Assembly: GCF_003148495.1 (NCBI RefSeq) | Contig: NZ_QGGH01000001.1 | Location: 826,347 to 890,346, forward strand | Source: Mesorhizobium loti | Lineage (GTDB): Bacteria; Pseudomonadota; Alphaproteobacteria; Rhizobiales; Rhizobiaceae | Length of the DNA stretch: 64,000 nt | Direction of reading: 5' to 3' | Shown: piece after piece, positions 1-8,693 of the stretch | Position numbering within the stretch: position 1 is the first letter of the stretch | Layout of the letters: every line of letters starts with the position of its first letter | Translations under genes and position numbers: made by a program | Notes under the pieces: generated by a model | Databases searched by the model: none | What the model was told of the DNA's origin: nothing | The model's input: the letters and a program-made list of their open reading frames with translations, nothing else

Positions 1-366
1 GGCTCCTGGCCACCGGAACTGGACATCATAGAGATGACCGGTCAGGATCCAAATAAGCTCCTCATGACAAGCCACTCGAACGAGACGGGAACGCATACGA
101 CAGCGGCATCGATGCCCTTTGTCTCGGATACCGCAGGGTTCCACAAATACGGTGTGCTGTGGACGGAAGACGAACTCGTCTGGTATTTCGACGACGTCGA
201 AGTTGCCCGTGCCGCAACACCTGCCGACATGCACGAGCCGATGTATATGCTGGTCGATCTGGCAGTGGGCGGCATCGCGGGGGCGCCCGCCGACGGGCTT
301 GTGACGCCCGCGCAAATGCATATCGACTACATCCATGCCTATTCGTTGAACGATTGGGTTATCTAG
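1..366 (+). CDS. Glycoside hydrolase family 16 protein, C-terminal fragment
   Basis: Only the last 121 codons are inside the window; the gene begins upstream. The frame opens with PELDIIE, which matches the family 16 catalytic signature ExDxxE (nucleophile Glu, assisting Asp, acid/base Glu). This is followed by the beta-sandwich half typical of the family (VLWTEDELVWYFDDVEV, then DYIHAYSL near the end). Family 16 enzymes hydrolyse beta-1,3/1,4 or related glycosidic bonds; in rhizobia such enzymes (ExoK and ExsH type) trim exopolysaccharide. The real substrate cannot be read from this fragment, nor can the presence of a signal peptide. Stop codon at 364-366. Confidence 0.85.
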   Translation, partial: GSWPPELDIIEMTGQDPNKLLMTSHSNETGTHTTAASMPFVSDTAGFHKYGVLWTEDELVWYFDDVEVARAATPADMHEPMYMLVDLAVGGIAGAPADGLVTPAQMHIDYIHAYSLNDWVI

Positions 367-718
367 GCGCAACACCTGACGCTGGGGTCGGCACGGACAC
401 ATTCGTCATCAAACCATGTCGGGCACCTCCCGTAGGACGTCCAATCGTTCGACGGACCATTGCCGAAAACATGGCGTTTCAAAACCTCAGATGGCCCCGG
501 ACGAGATATTGACGGGGCGGGCGCTGCCCGGCGGGCACGATCTCATCGTCCATCTGCCGGAAGGCTACGACGCGCGGATCGGCCCTCGCTCGGGACCGCC
601 GGGAGCACTGCTCAGCCACCCATGGCTATCGCGAAATCACTCCATCTGCTACCGTCCACGCCATTCCAGACTTCATCTGGGAGTATCGGCTTAGACAGCC
701 TATGAGGGGCACCAGGCG
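367..718. other. Intergenic stretch without a convincing gene
   Basis: 352 bases between the glycosidase stop and the deaminase start. Short open frames cross it in all three forward frames, but each has arginine-rich, low-complexity composition and none begins with a good ribosome binding site. One stretch near 510-590 (frame reading GHDLIVHLPEGYDA) looks more protein-like than the rest and could be the eroded remnant of a gene. I see no complete gene, repeat or RNA here. Confidence 0.5.
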
Positions 719-1189
719 ATGACCCGCGACCAGATGCTCGCCCACCTGCGCGCCGCCGATGCGGTAGCGCGCGAAACCGCCACGCACGGGCATCATCCTT
801 TCGGCTGTGTGCTCGTCGGCCCTGACGATCGCATCCTCATGCGGCAAGGCAACATCAACACCGTGCGCCACGCCGAAACCGAACTCAGCCGACGTGCCGC
901 GGACGCCTATCCGCCGGATTTTCTCTGGTCCTGTACGCTGGTCTCAACCGGCGAGCCCTGCGCCATGTGCACCGGGACGCTCTACTGGGCGAATATCGGC
1001 CGGCTGGTCTACGGCTTCGAGGAGACCAAGCTTCTCGCGCTGACTGGCGACCACGCCGAGAATCCGACGATGGACCTTTCCTCGCGCACGGTGCTCGGCT
1101 CGGGGCAGAAGCAGATCGCTGTCCACGGCCCCTTCCCCGAGATGGAGGAGGAGCTCCTCGCCCCGCATCTCAGTTTTTGGCGGCGCTAG
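719..1189 (+). CDS. Nucleoside deaminase, cytidine/deoxycytidylate deaminase superfamily
   Basis: 156 residues, the usual size for a stand-alone zinc deaminase. It has both halves of the zinc site: HAETEL (residues 52-57), where the His binds zinc and the Glu shuttles protons, and PCAMC (about residues 79-83) with the two zinc-binding cysteines. FGCVLVGPDD near the N-terminus is the substrate-binding strand. The TGEPCAMCTGTLYW context is closer to guanine deaminase/TadA-like enzymes than to classical cytidine deaminase. Likely reaction: hydrolytic deamination of a purine or pyrimidine base or nucleoside; the substrate is unresolved. The AGGGG upstream of ATG 719 supports the start. It lies outside the tRNA-bounded region that follows. 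Confidence 0.85.
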   Translation: MTRDQMLAHLRAADAVARETATHGHHPFGCVLVGPDDRILMRQGNINTVRHAETELSRRAADAYPPDFLWSCTLVSTGEPCAMCTGTLYWANIGRLVYGFEETKLLALTGDHAENPTMDLSSRTVLGSGQKQIAVHGPFPEMEEELLAPHLSFWRR

Positions 1190-1242
1190 GGGCGGCAGAA
1201 CTTTTGCCCGGGAGGCCGGCTGCCACTCTGTCGATTGGAACG

Positions 1243-1257
1243 ATGGTAGCGGGAGAG
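1243..1257 (+). repeat. 15-bp copy of the tRNA-Met 3' end (candidate distal att site)
   Basis: ATGGTAGCGGGAGAG here is identical, and in the same orientation, to 8679-8693, which covers the 3' end (including CCA) of the tRNA-Met gene. Integrative elements that use the 3' end of a tRNA leave exactly this arrangement: the intact tRNA at one boundary and a short direct repeat of its end at the other. The match is only 15 bp and no integrase lies between the copies, so this is an inference. The adjoining CGCTACC makes a chance hairpin with GGTAGCG. Confidence 0.45.
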
Positions 1258-1416
1258 CGCTACCGCCTTTCCCCACACTCGTCGGATCGGCGGTTCCTGC
1301 TCCGTTGTCTTGGATGAGCATTCATTTTTGAACTGCCCCTCTACTCAATGTACGAGTTGGTCATCTAGTCCCAGCATTTGGATTCGAAGACCTCGTTTTG
1401 TCTGCAGCCGAAATCG

Positions 1417-2241
1417 TCAGACTGGCAGCCCTAGTTGTTTTCTCAGGCTCTTGTCGAATGCGGACGCGGGGACGAAGCGTCGCAGGAAACTTACCTGACG
1501 CGCCATTTTTCCCGCCGCATAGCGTTTCTTCGGAGTGGGATCGATCGCAGCGGCCAAAATGGTCTTGGCTACCACTTCGGGCGCGTCGCCTTTTTCCATC
1601 GATTTCCGAACGGACATAGTCATGCCAGCGCGCGCGGAATCATAGATATCAAGCAACTGATCGGGGGCGGCGAGATTGTCCTCGAATGCCGTACGGGTAT
1701 AGGCGGGCTCCACCAACGACACGCGAATGCCGAACGGGCGCAATTCGTGATCGAGCGACTCGGAATAACCCTCGATGGCATGTTTGGTCGACGCGTAAAG
1801 TGCGAAATAGGGAGCGGGGATGAACCCCTGTACCGAACTCAAATTAACGATTCTGCCCTTTCCTTGGCGTCGCATTGTCGGCAACACCGCGTTGGTCACG
1901 CGGAAAACGCCGAAGACGTTCACGTCGAACAGCGCCTGAGCCTGGGCGATCGAGGACTCCTCCGCGCCACCAAACAGACCCATGCCGGCATTGTTGACAA
2001 GCAGGTCGATGCGTCCGGCCTTGGCCAGAACGTCATCGACCATTTTCGCAACGGACGCGTCGTCGGTCACGTCGCACGTCAGCATGGTAACGCCGTCGGA
2101 TTGGTTGGAAGCAGTGCGACGACTGGTTCCGAATACGCGATAGCCCGCGCTTAGCAAGGCATCGGCGGTAGCCCGCCCGATGCCGGAAGATGCCCCTGTG
2201 ACGAGAGCGACGCCAGGATTGGTCTTGTTCATTGGAATCAT
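1417..2241 (-). CDS. Short-chain dehydrogenase/reductase (classical SDR)
   Basis: 274 residues. Rossmann nucleotide site TGASSGIG near the N-terminus, NNAG in the central strand, and the catalytic Ser and YxxxK pair in LSSVQG and YASTKHA. The fold and length fit a classical NAD(P)-dependent SDR that oxidises or reduces a hydroxyl/keto group; substrate unknown. I chose the ATG at 2241, preceded by a purine-rich AAAGAAAGAA; a second ATG three codons on (2232) is an alternative. It follows the ketosynthase gene by 61 bp on the same strand and is probably the last gene of the TetR-ketosynthase-SDR operon. A ketosynthase and a reductase side by side suggest acyl-chain modification, but that is inference. 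Confidence 0.85.
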   Translation of the reverse strand: MIPMNKTNPGVALVTGASSGIGRATADALLSAGYRVFGTSRRTASNQSDGVTMLTCDVTDDASVAKMVDDVLAKAGRIDLLVNNAGMGLFGGAEESSIAQAQALFDVNVFGVFRVTNAVLPTMRRQGKGRIVNLSSVQGFIPAPYFALYASTKHAIEGYSESLDHELRPFGIRVSLVEPAYTRTAFEDNLAAPDQLLDIYDSARAGMTMSVRKSMEKGDAPEVVAKTILAAAIDPTPKKRYAAGKMARQVSFLRRFVPASAFDKSLRKQLGLPV

Positions 2242-2302
2242 TTCTTTCTTTGTGTTGGACCGGAGATGGGGAAGCATGAAAGGTCCGAGCGAATGGGGGC
2301 GA

Positions 2303-3604
2303 TTATGAGCGCCCCCGGTGCTCGCGTCGGGTCGCCGGGGCGCTCCAGCGCCTGAACAAGGCGCTGGCATTCACGCCGCCAAAGCCGAAGCCATTGGAGA
2401 TCGCATACTCCATCTCCATTGGCCGGGGCTCGTTTGCGACGAAGTCGATGCCGTCGGCGGCCGGATCGGGAGCGCTCAGATTGAGCGTCGGCGGTGCCAC
2501 CTGGTCCCTGATCGCCAGGATCGCGAAGATGGCACCAAGCCCGCCGGCCGCGCCCAGCAGGTGTCCGGTCGCCGATTTCGTTGCGCTGACGGCTATCGCG
2601 AAATCGCGACCGAATAGGCTCTTGATCGCTTCGATCTCGCCCAGGTCGCCGACTGGCGTGGAGGTCGCATGCGCGTTGAGATGACGAACCTCGTGCGGCG
2701 AAATCCCCGCTTGCGCAATCGCGATCTCCATGGCCCGGCGCGCACCGCCGCCGTCCTCAGGCCCAGAGGTGACGTGATGAGCATCCGCCGTCGTGCCGTA
2801 GCCGACGAGTTCGGCGAGCGGTTTTGCGCCGCGCGCCAGCGCGTGGCTCAACGCCTCGATGACCAGCACGCCGGCTCCTTCGCCCATGACGAAGCCGTCC
2901 CTCGATACGTCGAAGGGACGCGAGGCTTGCGCCGGCGCCCAATTGAAGCCGGTTGAAAGAGAGCGTGCGGCAGCAAACCCACCGAGACTGACGATGTTCA
3001 TGCATGCTTCCGTGCCGCCGCACACGGCAATATCAGCTTCGTTCGCGCGGATGAGACGGGCCGCGTCGCCGATCGCCTGGATGCCGGCCGCGCACGCCGT
3101 CACCGGTGCGCCCAACGGACCTTTGAAGCCATGACGGATTGAGATCTGGCCCGCTGCGAGGTTCACCAGGAAGGATGGCACCGTAAAGGGCGACAGGCGG
3201 CGGGCGCCACGCAGGTCGACCGTGCGCACCGCCTCGGTGATGGCGGGGAAGCCGCCGACTCCTGAAGCGATGATCGTTGCTGTGCGCAGGCGATCCGTTT
3301 CCGAGGCAGGCTTCCATTTCGCCTGCGCAAGCGCCTCTTCCGCCGCGGCCAGCGCAAAGAGAATGAACCGATCTACCTTGCGCTGATCCTTCACGGACAG
3401 GACGCCATCAGGATCGAAGCCAGCGTCGGGGTCTTCTTTCAAGGAGGGAACCACGCCGCCAATCTTCGCCGGCAGGTCTCCCACCACATCGTCCGGAAGC
3501 CTACGGACGCCCGAACGACCGGCCAGCAGGCGCGACCATGACGCTTCGACATTGGCAGCAAGGGGCGTGACCGCCCCCATGCCCGTAACAACAATCCGTC
3601 GCAT
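2303..3604 (-). CDS. Beta-ketoacyl-ACP synthase II-type enzyme (FabF paralogue)
   Basis: 433 residues. The thiolase-fold condensing triad is complete: Cys171 in TACAAGI, His312 in AHATSTPVGD and His348 in ATGHLLGAAGG. These residues catalyse decarboxylative condensation of malonyl-ACP with an acyl primer. The slightly long N-terminal half (insert near residues 40-70) sets it apart from the usual 420-residue housekeeping FabF. Its location in a TetR operon opposite an RND pump, away from acpP/fabG, also suggests a specialised copy. Strong SD AGGAG before ATG 3604. NodE is a related family in rhizobia, but no other nod gene is nearby, so I do not call it NodE. Confidence 0.88.
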   Translation of the reverse strand: MRRIVVTGMGAVTPLAANVEASWSRLLAGRSGVRRLPDDVVGDLPAKIGGVVPSLKEDPDAGFDPDGVLSVKDQRKVDRFILFALAAAEEALAQAKWKPASETDRLRTATIIASGVGGFPAITEAVRTVDLRGARRLSPFTVPSFLVNLAAGQISIRHGFKGPLGAPVTACAAGIQAIGDAARLIRANEADIAVCGGTEACMNIVSLGGFAAARSLSTGFNWAPAQASRPFDVSRDGFVMGEGAGVLVIEALSHALARGAKPLAELVGYGTTADAHHVTSGPEDGGGARRAMEIAIAQAGISPHEVRHLNAHATSTPVGDLGEIEAIKSLFGRDFAIAVSATKSATGHLLGAAGGLGAIFAILAIRDQVAPPTLNLSAPDPAADGIDFVANEPRPMEMEYAISNGFGFGGVNASALFRRWSAPATRREHRGRS

Positions 3605-3650
3605 CTATTCTCCTATCACTTGGGTGCGCCGACAGCACTGCCCACGCCGT

Positions 3651-4229
3651 TCAAGCGGCGACTGCTTCGCGAACCTGATCGGACGCCGCATCCAGAAAAG
3701 CCTGCGCAAGGTCGGCGTCGTTGACGACCCGTGAGAGCAGCACCGCCCCGACCATTGTCGACAGAATGGCCATGGCCTTGCCGCCGGTCTCCTCGCCGTC
3801 GGCCTTGCCAACCCAACTAGCGAGCATCTCAAGGTATTCCTTGATCCCGGCTTCGAATGACGCCTTCACCTCGGCGCCCTGCCTGGCAGCATCCGAGCCG
3901 AGCGCAACGACCGGGCAGCCGTCCATCCTTTCTCCGCGATGGTCCATGCTGAGATAGAATGAGATCACTGCCTCGAGTGGATTCTCAGGGTTTGCCGCAG
4001 TTGCGTCCGACCACCTGTGGGTGGCGCTCTCCATCGCCCGCCTGGACGCCTGCGCCGCCAGGTCCTCCTTTGACGCGAATTGCTTGTAAAAGGCGCCCTG
4101 GGTCAGCCCCGCGCCCTTCATCAAATCCTTGAGGCCGATGCCGTCAAAGCCGCGCTCCCGAAAAAGGCGGCTTGCCACATTGATCACGGTTTCGCGGTTT
4201 TCTGCGGCTTGAATTCGGCTCACGCGCAT
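3651..4229 (-). CDS. TetR/AcrR family transcriptional regulator
   Basis: 192 residues, normal for the family. The N-terminal helix-turn-helix runs from about residue 14 to 60 and contains the typical recognition segment GLTQGAFYKQF followed by KEDL. The C-terminal ligand-binding domain is helical with no recognisable ligand signature. The gene is transcribed away from the RND pair, and an 11-bp perfect inverted repeat lies in the 84-bp gap, so it probably represses both the pump and its own operon until an effector binds. Start ATG 4229 with SD GGAG 8 bases upstream. The ketosynthase gene follows after 46 bp. Confidence 0.92.
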   Translation of the reverse strand: MRVSRIQAAENRETVINVASRLFRERGFDGIGLKDLMKGAGLTQGAFYKQFASKEDLAAQASRRAMESATHRWSDATAANPENPLEAVISFYLSMDHRGERMDGCPVVALGSDAARQGAEVKASFEAGIKEYLEMLASWVGKADGEETGGKAMAILSTMVGAVLLSRVVNDADLAQAFLDAASDQVREAVAA

Positions 4230-4245
4230 CGTCGATCTCCTTTTT

Positions 4246-4290
4246 GATTGCGTTCGTAATCTATAATCGATATAGAAATCGAACGCAATC
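4246..4290. promoter_or_regulatory. Candidate TetR operator between the regulator and the RND operon
   Basis: Perfect 11-bp inverted repeat: GATTGCGTTCG at 4246-4256 and CGAACGCAATC at 4280-4290, separated by 23 AT-rich bases. The centre (CTATAATCGATATAG, 4261-4275) is itself nearly palindromic. The repeat occupies the middle of the 84-bp divergent gap, just where both promoters must lie. Its role as the TetR operator is inferred from position and symmetry. Confidence 0.7.
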
Positions 4291-4313
4291 TAATTTGAGA
4301 TGAGGCGACGAGC

Positions 4314-5423
4314 GTGAAAAAGAGAACCGTTATCGTATTGGGATCGACCCTGACGGCGATGTCATGGGTGGCGGCATTCGCCACATTTGCTACTCCCGCG
4401 CAGGAAGCTCCTTTGGTGACCGACCCAAGGCAGGAGGCACCATTCGTTAGACTTGTGTCGGCAGCGCCGGTCACCGAATCAGAACGTGGCTTCACCGGCG
4501 TCATCGGGGCGAGGGTGCAGAGCAATCTCGGCTTTCGGGTTCCCGGCAAGATCGTGGAACGGTTGGTGGACGTTGGTCAGCAGGTCAAAGCCGGTCAGCC
4601 GCTGATGCGGATTGATGATACCGATCTGCGCCTTGCGCTTTCGGCGAAGCGCAATGCCGTTGCGGCAGCGCTGGCAACAGTCGCTCAGACACAGCCGGAT
4701 GAACGGCGATACGCCAGTTTGCTTGGCAGTGGGTGGGTTACACCGCAGCGCTACGAGCAGGCGAAGGCTGCGATGGATACAGCCCAGGCGCAACTTGCCG
4801 CCGCCGAAGCCGAAGCACGGGTCGCCGAGAACGAGGCGGCCTATACAGTCCTGTTGGCGGACGCGGATGGAACGGTGGTCGAAACGCTTGGCGAGCCGGG
4901 GCAGGTCGTCGCAGCCGGCCAGCCAGTGATCCGGACCGCCAAGGCAGGCCCGCGCGAAGCGGTTGTCGCCCTTCCCGAAACGATCCGGCCGGCGATCGGC
5001 TCGGCGGCTGAGGCGAGCGTGTATGGTGGCGATGAGCGTCGTTATACAGCGCATCTGCGGCAACTGTCGGACTCCGCCGATGCCCAGACCCGCACGTATG
5101 AGGCGCGCTATGTGCTCGACGGCGAAGCTGCCGCTGCACCACTTGGCGCGACGGTTACCGTTCGGCTCGCAAGCCAGGCGCAACAGCCGGAGGTTCAGGT
5201 GCCACTGGGAGCCGTGCTCGATGACGGCCGCAAGACTGGCGTTTGGGTGTTGGACGGCGCCACCTCAACCGTACACTTTCAGCCCGTGCAACTCGTTCGT
5301 GTAACCAGCGAAACCGCTGTGATCTCCGGATTGAACTCGAACGTTCCCATTGTGTCGCTCGGCGCCCACCTCCTGCAGGAGGGCGCTCGCGTCCGGACCG
5401 AGTCCGAAAGCGGGAGCAACTGA
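4314..5423 (+). CDS. RND efflux periplasmic adaptor (membrane fusion protein)
   Basis: 369 residues. An N-terminal hydrophobic segment (about residues 5-24) acts as signal or anchor. Then come the barrel-sandwich lipoyl halves (GKIVERLVDVGQQVKAGQPLMRIDD and VLLADADGTVVET), a coiled-coil hairpin between them (about residues 100-165) and a beta-barrel/membrane-proximal region. It bridges the inner-membrane pump to an outer-membrane channel. The start is GTG 4314. The stop codon overlaps the start of the pump gene (TGATG), so the two are translationally coupled. No TolC-type channel gene lies beside them, so the pump must borrow one from elsewhere. Confidence 0.92.
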   Translation: MKKRTVIVLGSTLTAMSWVAAFATFATPAQEAPLVTDPRQEAPFVRLVSAAPVTESERGFTGVIGARVQSNLGFRVPGKIVERLVDVGQQVKAGQPLMRIDDTDLRLALSAKRNAVAAALATVAQTQPDERRYASLLGSGWVTPQRYEQAKAAMDTAQAQLAAAEAEARVAENEAAYTVLLADADGTVVETLGEPGQVVAAGQPVIRTAKAGPREAVVALPETIRPAIGSAAEASVYGGDERRYTAHLRQLSDSADAQTRTYEARYVLDGEAAAAPLGATVTVRLASQAQQPEVQVPLGAVLDDGRKTGVWVLDGATSTVHFQPVQLVRVTSETAVISGLNSNVPIVSLGAHLLQEGARVRTESESGSN

Positions 5424-8400
5424 TGAGCTTCAATCTTTCCGCGATCGCCGTTCGCGAACGCGCCGTCACCCTATTCTTCATCCTCTTGCTGGTGGCTGCC
5501 GGAGCCTACGCCTTCCTCATGCTCGGCCGGGCCGAGGACCCTAGCTTCACCATCAAGACCATGACGGTTACGACGGCATGGCCGGGCGCGACGGCGCGCG
5601 AGATGCAGGATCTCGTCGCCGAACCGTTGGAGAAGCGGCTTCAGGAGCTGACCTGGTACGACAGGGTGGAGACGACCACACGGCCAGGTTATGCGTATAT
5701 GACGGTCACGCTGAAGGACAGCACACCGTCATCCGCGGTGCAGGAGGAGTTCTACCAGGCTCGCAAGAAACTCGGTGATGAAGCCCGCAACCTGCCGCCC
5801 GGCGTCTTCGGCCCCTTCGTGAACGACGAATATTCGGATGTGAGCTTCGCCCTTTATGCGCTGAAGGCCAAAGGCATGCCGATGCGGGAGCTGGCGAGGC
5901 AGGCCGAGGTGATCCGCCAGGACCTCCTGCACGTGCCCGGCGTCAAGAAGATCAACATCCTTGGTGAACGTCCCGAACAGATATTCGTCGAGTTTTCCTA
6001 CGCCAAACTGGCAAACCTCGGCGTGTCGACACAGGACATCGTCGGTGCCTTGCAGCGGCAGAACACCGTCACGCCAGCAGGTTCGATCGACACCCTAGGG
6101 CCGCGCCTCTTCATTCGGGTCGACGGCGCCTATGACAGCGTTCAGGCGATCGCCGACACCCCGATTGTCGCTGGGGGGCGGACGCTGAAGCTATCCGACA
6201 TCGCCGAGGTCAGCCGCGGCTATGAGGACCCTCCCACATACCTCATCCGACGCCAGGGCGAGCCCACCATCATGCTCGCGGCCGTTATGCAGGAGGGCTG
6301 GGATGGTCGCGCGCTCGGCAAGGCCCTGGAGGACAGGACTGCCGCGATCACACAGACACTGCCGCTCGGCATGACGCTCGACAAGGTGTCCGACCAGGCT
6401 GTCAACATCACCTCGGCGGTCGACGAATTCATGTTGAAGTTCGCGATGGCGCTCGGCGTCGTGCTGCTGATCAGTCTGCTTAGCATGGGCTGGCGCGTCG
6501 GGATCGTCGTGGCGGCTGCCGTCCCTCTGACGCTCGCCGTGGTCTTCCTCATCATGCTGGAAACCGGCCGGTTCTTCGATCGCATCACGCTCGGCGCCCT
6601 CATCCTGGCGCTTGGTCTTCTCGTGGACGACGCCATTATTGCTATCGAGGTGATGGTGGTGAAGATGGAAGAGGGGATGGACCGCATTAAGGCGGCGGCC
6701 TATGCATGGAGCCACACTGCGGCGCCGATGCTATCGGGAACTCTGGTGACGATCGCCGGCTTTGTGCCGGTGGGTTTTGCGCGCTCGACGGCTGGCGAAT
6801 ACGCCGGCAACATCTTCTGGGTCGTGGGGTTCGCCCTCATCGTCTCCTGGATCGTCGCGGTGGTCTTTACGCCCTATCTCGGTGTCAAGATGCTGCCCGC
6901 GATCAAACCGGTCGAAGGCGGTCACCACGCTATTTACGACACGCGTAACTATCGACGTTTGCGGCGGGTCATCACGTTTGCTGTGCGCCATAAGTTCGTA
7001 ACCTGCGGTATCGTTGGCATAGCCTTCGCGCTTTCCGTCGTCGGTATGGCCGGCATCAAACAGCAGTTCTTCCCGACATCCGACCGCCCTGAAGTGTTGG
7101 TGGAGGTTCGCCTGCCGGAAGGTGGTAGCATCGAGACAACGACCGCTGCGGTCGAAAAGCTCGAAAATTGGCTGGACAGCCAGCCCGAGGCCAAGATTGT
7201 CACGAGCTACGTCGGCCAGGGCGCTCCGCGCTTCTTCTTTGCGATGGCTCCGGAACTGCCTGATCCTGCTTTCGCCAAGATCGTCGTGCTGACCCCCGAC
7301 GCGGAGGCGCGTGAGGCGTTGAAGCACCGGCTCCGAGAGGCAGTGGCGCAAGGGCTTGCGCCCGAGGCGAATGTCCGCGTTACGCAGCTCGTGTTCGGCC
7401 CCTACACGCCGTTCCCCGTCGAGTTCCGGGTCATGGGCCCCGATGCGACGCAGCTCTACAGCATTTCCGAAAAGGCTCTCGACATCATGCGGAGCGTCCC
7501 GGATGTGCGGCAGGCCAACCGCGACTGGGGCAACCGCACGCCCGTGCTTCGCTTTGTCCCCGATCAGGATCGACTGAACCTCATCGGCCTCTCGCCGGCG
7601 GAGGTGGCTCAGCAACTGCAATTCCTTCTCACCGGCATCCCCGTTACGCAGGTTCGCGAGGACATCCGCAACGTCCCCATCGTGGCACGCAGCGCCGGCG
7701 GCGAGCGGCTGGATCCGGCGCGTCTGGCGGATTTCTCGCTGATAAGCCGGGACGGCCGCTCGATTCCGCTCGACCAGATCGGGCATTCGGAAATCCGTCA
7801 GGAGGAGCCAATCCTGAAGCGCCGTGACCGCACGCCCGTTGTCACGATCCGCGCGGACATCAATGAAGCTACCCAGCCTCCGGAGGTCTCCAAGCAGATC
7901 ATGCAGGCCCTTCAGCCGCTGATTGCGTCCCTTCCGGTCGGCTATCGCATCGAAATGGGCGGATCGATCGAAGAGGCGGAAAAGGCCAACACCGCGCTGG
8001 CTAAAGTCTTCCCGGCCATGATAGCCGCCATGTTGATCGTCATCATGCTCCAGGTGCGATCTTTCTCCACGATGTTCATGGTCATGCTGACAGCACCGCT
8101 TGGCCTTGTCGGAGTCGTGCCGATGCTGCTCACCTTCCACCAGCCCTTCGGCTTCAACGCCATTCTGGGTATGATAGGACTGGCTGGCATCCTGATGCGC
8201 AACACGCTGATCCTGACTGAACAGATCAAGGAAAACCGCGCTGCCGGCATTGACGACTATCACGCCGTCATCGAGGCCACGGTGCAACGCACCCGGCCCG
8301 TCATTTTGACCGCACTTGCCGCCGTGCTGGCCTTCATCCCCCTCACGCACTCCGTCTTCTGGGGTTCAATGGCCTATACACTGATCGGCGGCACGGCGGC

Positions 8401-8551
8401 CGGCACGGTATTGATCCTGCTCTTCCTCCCCGCGCTCTACACTGCGTGGTTCCGAATCAAGCCGACTGCGGATGAGGTCCCGACTGCGGATGAAATCCAT
8501 GAGGTTTCGACGGAGGAACTGGAAATGCGACCAGTTATGGCTGCTGAGTAG
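5423..8551 (+). CDS. RND family multidrug efflux inner-membrane transporter
   Basis: 1042 residues, the standard length for AcrB/MexB-type pumps. TM1 lies at about residues 13-33, followed by a large periplasmic porter loop, TM2-6 (residues 335-550), a second periplasmic loop and a C-terminal TM bundle to residue 1020. The proton-relay Asp pair of TM4 is present as LLVDDAI (Asp402, Asp403). The closest style is the AcrB-like group in which the N-terminus reads MSFNLSAIAVRERAVTLF. It works with the adaptor upstream, which it overlaps by one base. Expected role: proton-driven export of hydrophobic compounds. The substrate is unknown, although the linked ketosynthase and SDR hint at lipids or fatty acids. 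Confidence 0.95.
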   Translation: MSFNLSAIAVRERAVTLFFILLLVAAGAYAFLMLGRAEDPSFTIKTMTVTTAWPGATAREMQDLVAEPLEKRLQELTWYDRVETTTRPGYAYMTVTLKDSTPSSAVQEEFYQARKKLGDEARNLPPGVFGPFVNDEYSDVSFALYALKAKGMPMRELARQAEVIRQDLLHVPGVKKINILGERPEQIFVEFSYAKLANLGVSTQDIVGALQRQNTVTPAGSIDTLGPRLFIRVDGAYDSVQAIADTPIVAGGRTLKLSDIAEVSRGYEDPPTYLIRRQGEPTIMLAAVMQEGWDGRALGKALEDRTAAITQTLPLGMTLDKVSDQAVNITSAVDEFMLKFAMALGVVLLISLLSMGWRVGIVVAAAVPLTLAVVFLIMLETGRFFDRITLGALILALGLLVDDAIIAIEVMVVKMEEGMDRIKAAAYAWSHTAAPMLSGTLVTIAGFVPVGFARSTAGEYAGNIFWVVGFALIVSWIVAVVFTPYLGVKMLPAIKPVEGGHHAIYDTRNYRRLRRVITFAVRHKFVTCGIVGIAFALSVVGMAGIKQQFFPTSDRPEVLVEVRLPEGGSIETTTAAVEKLENWLDSQPEAKIVTSYVGQGAPRFFFAMAPELPDPAFAKIVVLTPDAEAREALKHRLREAVAQGLAPEANVRVTQLVFGPYTPFPVEFRVMGPDATQLYSISEKALDIMRSVPDVRQANRDWGNRTPVLRFVPDQDRLNLIGLSPAEVAQQLQFLLTGIPVTQVREDIRNVPIVARSAGGERLDPARLADFSLISRDGRSIPLDQIGHSEIRQEEPILKRRDRTPVVTIRADINEATQPPEVSKQIMQALQPLIASLPVGYRIEMGGSIEEAEKANTALAKVFPAMIAAMLIVIMLQVRSFSTMFMVMLTAPLGLVGVVPMLLTFHQPFGFNAILGMIGLAGILMRNTLILTEQIKENRAAGIDDYHAVIEATVQRTRPVILTALAAVLAFIPLTHSVFWGSMAYTLIGGTAAGTVLILLFLPALYTAWFRIKPTADEVPTADEIHEVSTEELEMRPVMAAE

Positions 8552-8678
8552 GGCACCGTTGCCGAGCCTCGTTTGTCTGCACGGGGCGCTGGCGGGTTCG
8601 TGTGTCGATGCTAGTGAGAGCAATCAGTATGGCCAACGGTAGCGGATGCCCACGTAACCGATTGATCTTATTGACCAA

Positions 8679-8693
8679 ATGGTAGCGGGAGAG
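8679..8693 (+). repeat. Proximal copy of the 15-bp tRNA-end direct repeat
   Basis: ATGGTAGCGGGAGAG, matching 1243-1257 exactly. Here it is part of the tRNA-Met gene and includes the encoded CCA end on the minus strand. The tRNA 3' end faces the RND region, which is the side on which an integrated element would lie. Confidence 0.45.

Noticed and set aside
416..705. Short forward open frames after the glycosidase
   Set aside because: Arg-rich, no ribosome binding site, no recognisable fold; at most a decayed remnant.
1245..1264. Hairpin GGTAGCG/CGCTACC near 1250
   Set aside because: Overlaps the tRNA-end repeat; the symmetry is short and not supported by position near a gene end.
2303..3604. 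NodE identity for the ketosynthase
   Set aside because: No other nod genes or nod box in the window; the N-terminal half is of FabF type.
6731..8350. Long minus-strand open frame (539 codons) inside the RND gene
   Set aside because: His/Arg/Asp-rich composition and exact antisense position to a certain gene; typical GC-rich shadow.
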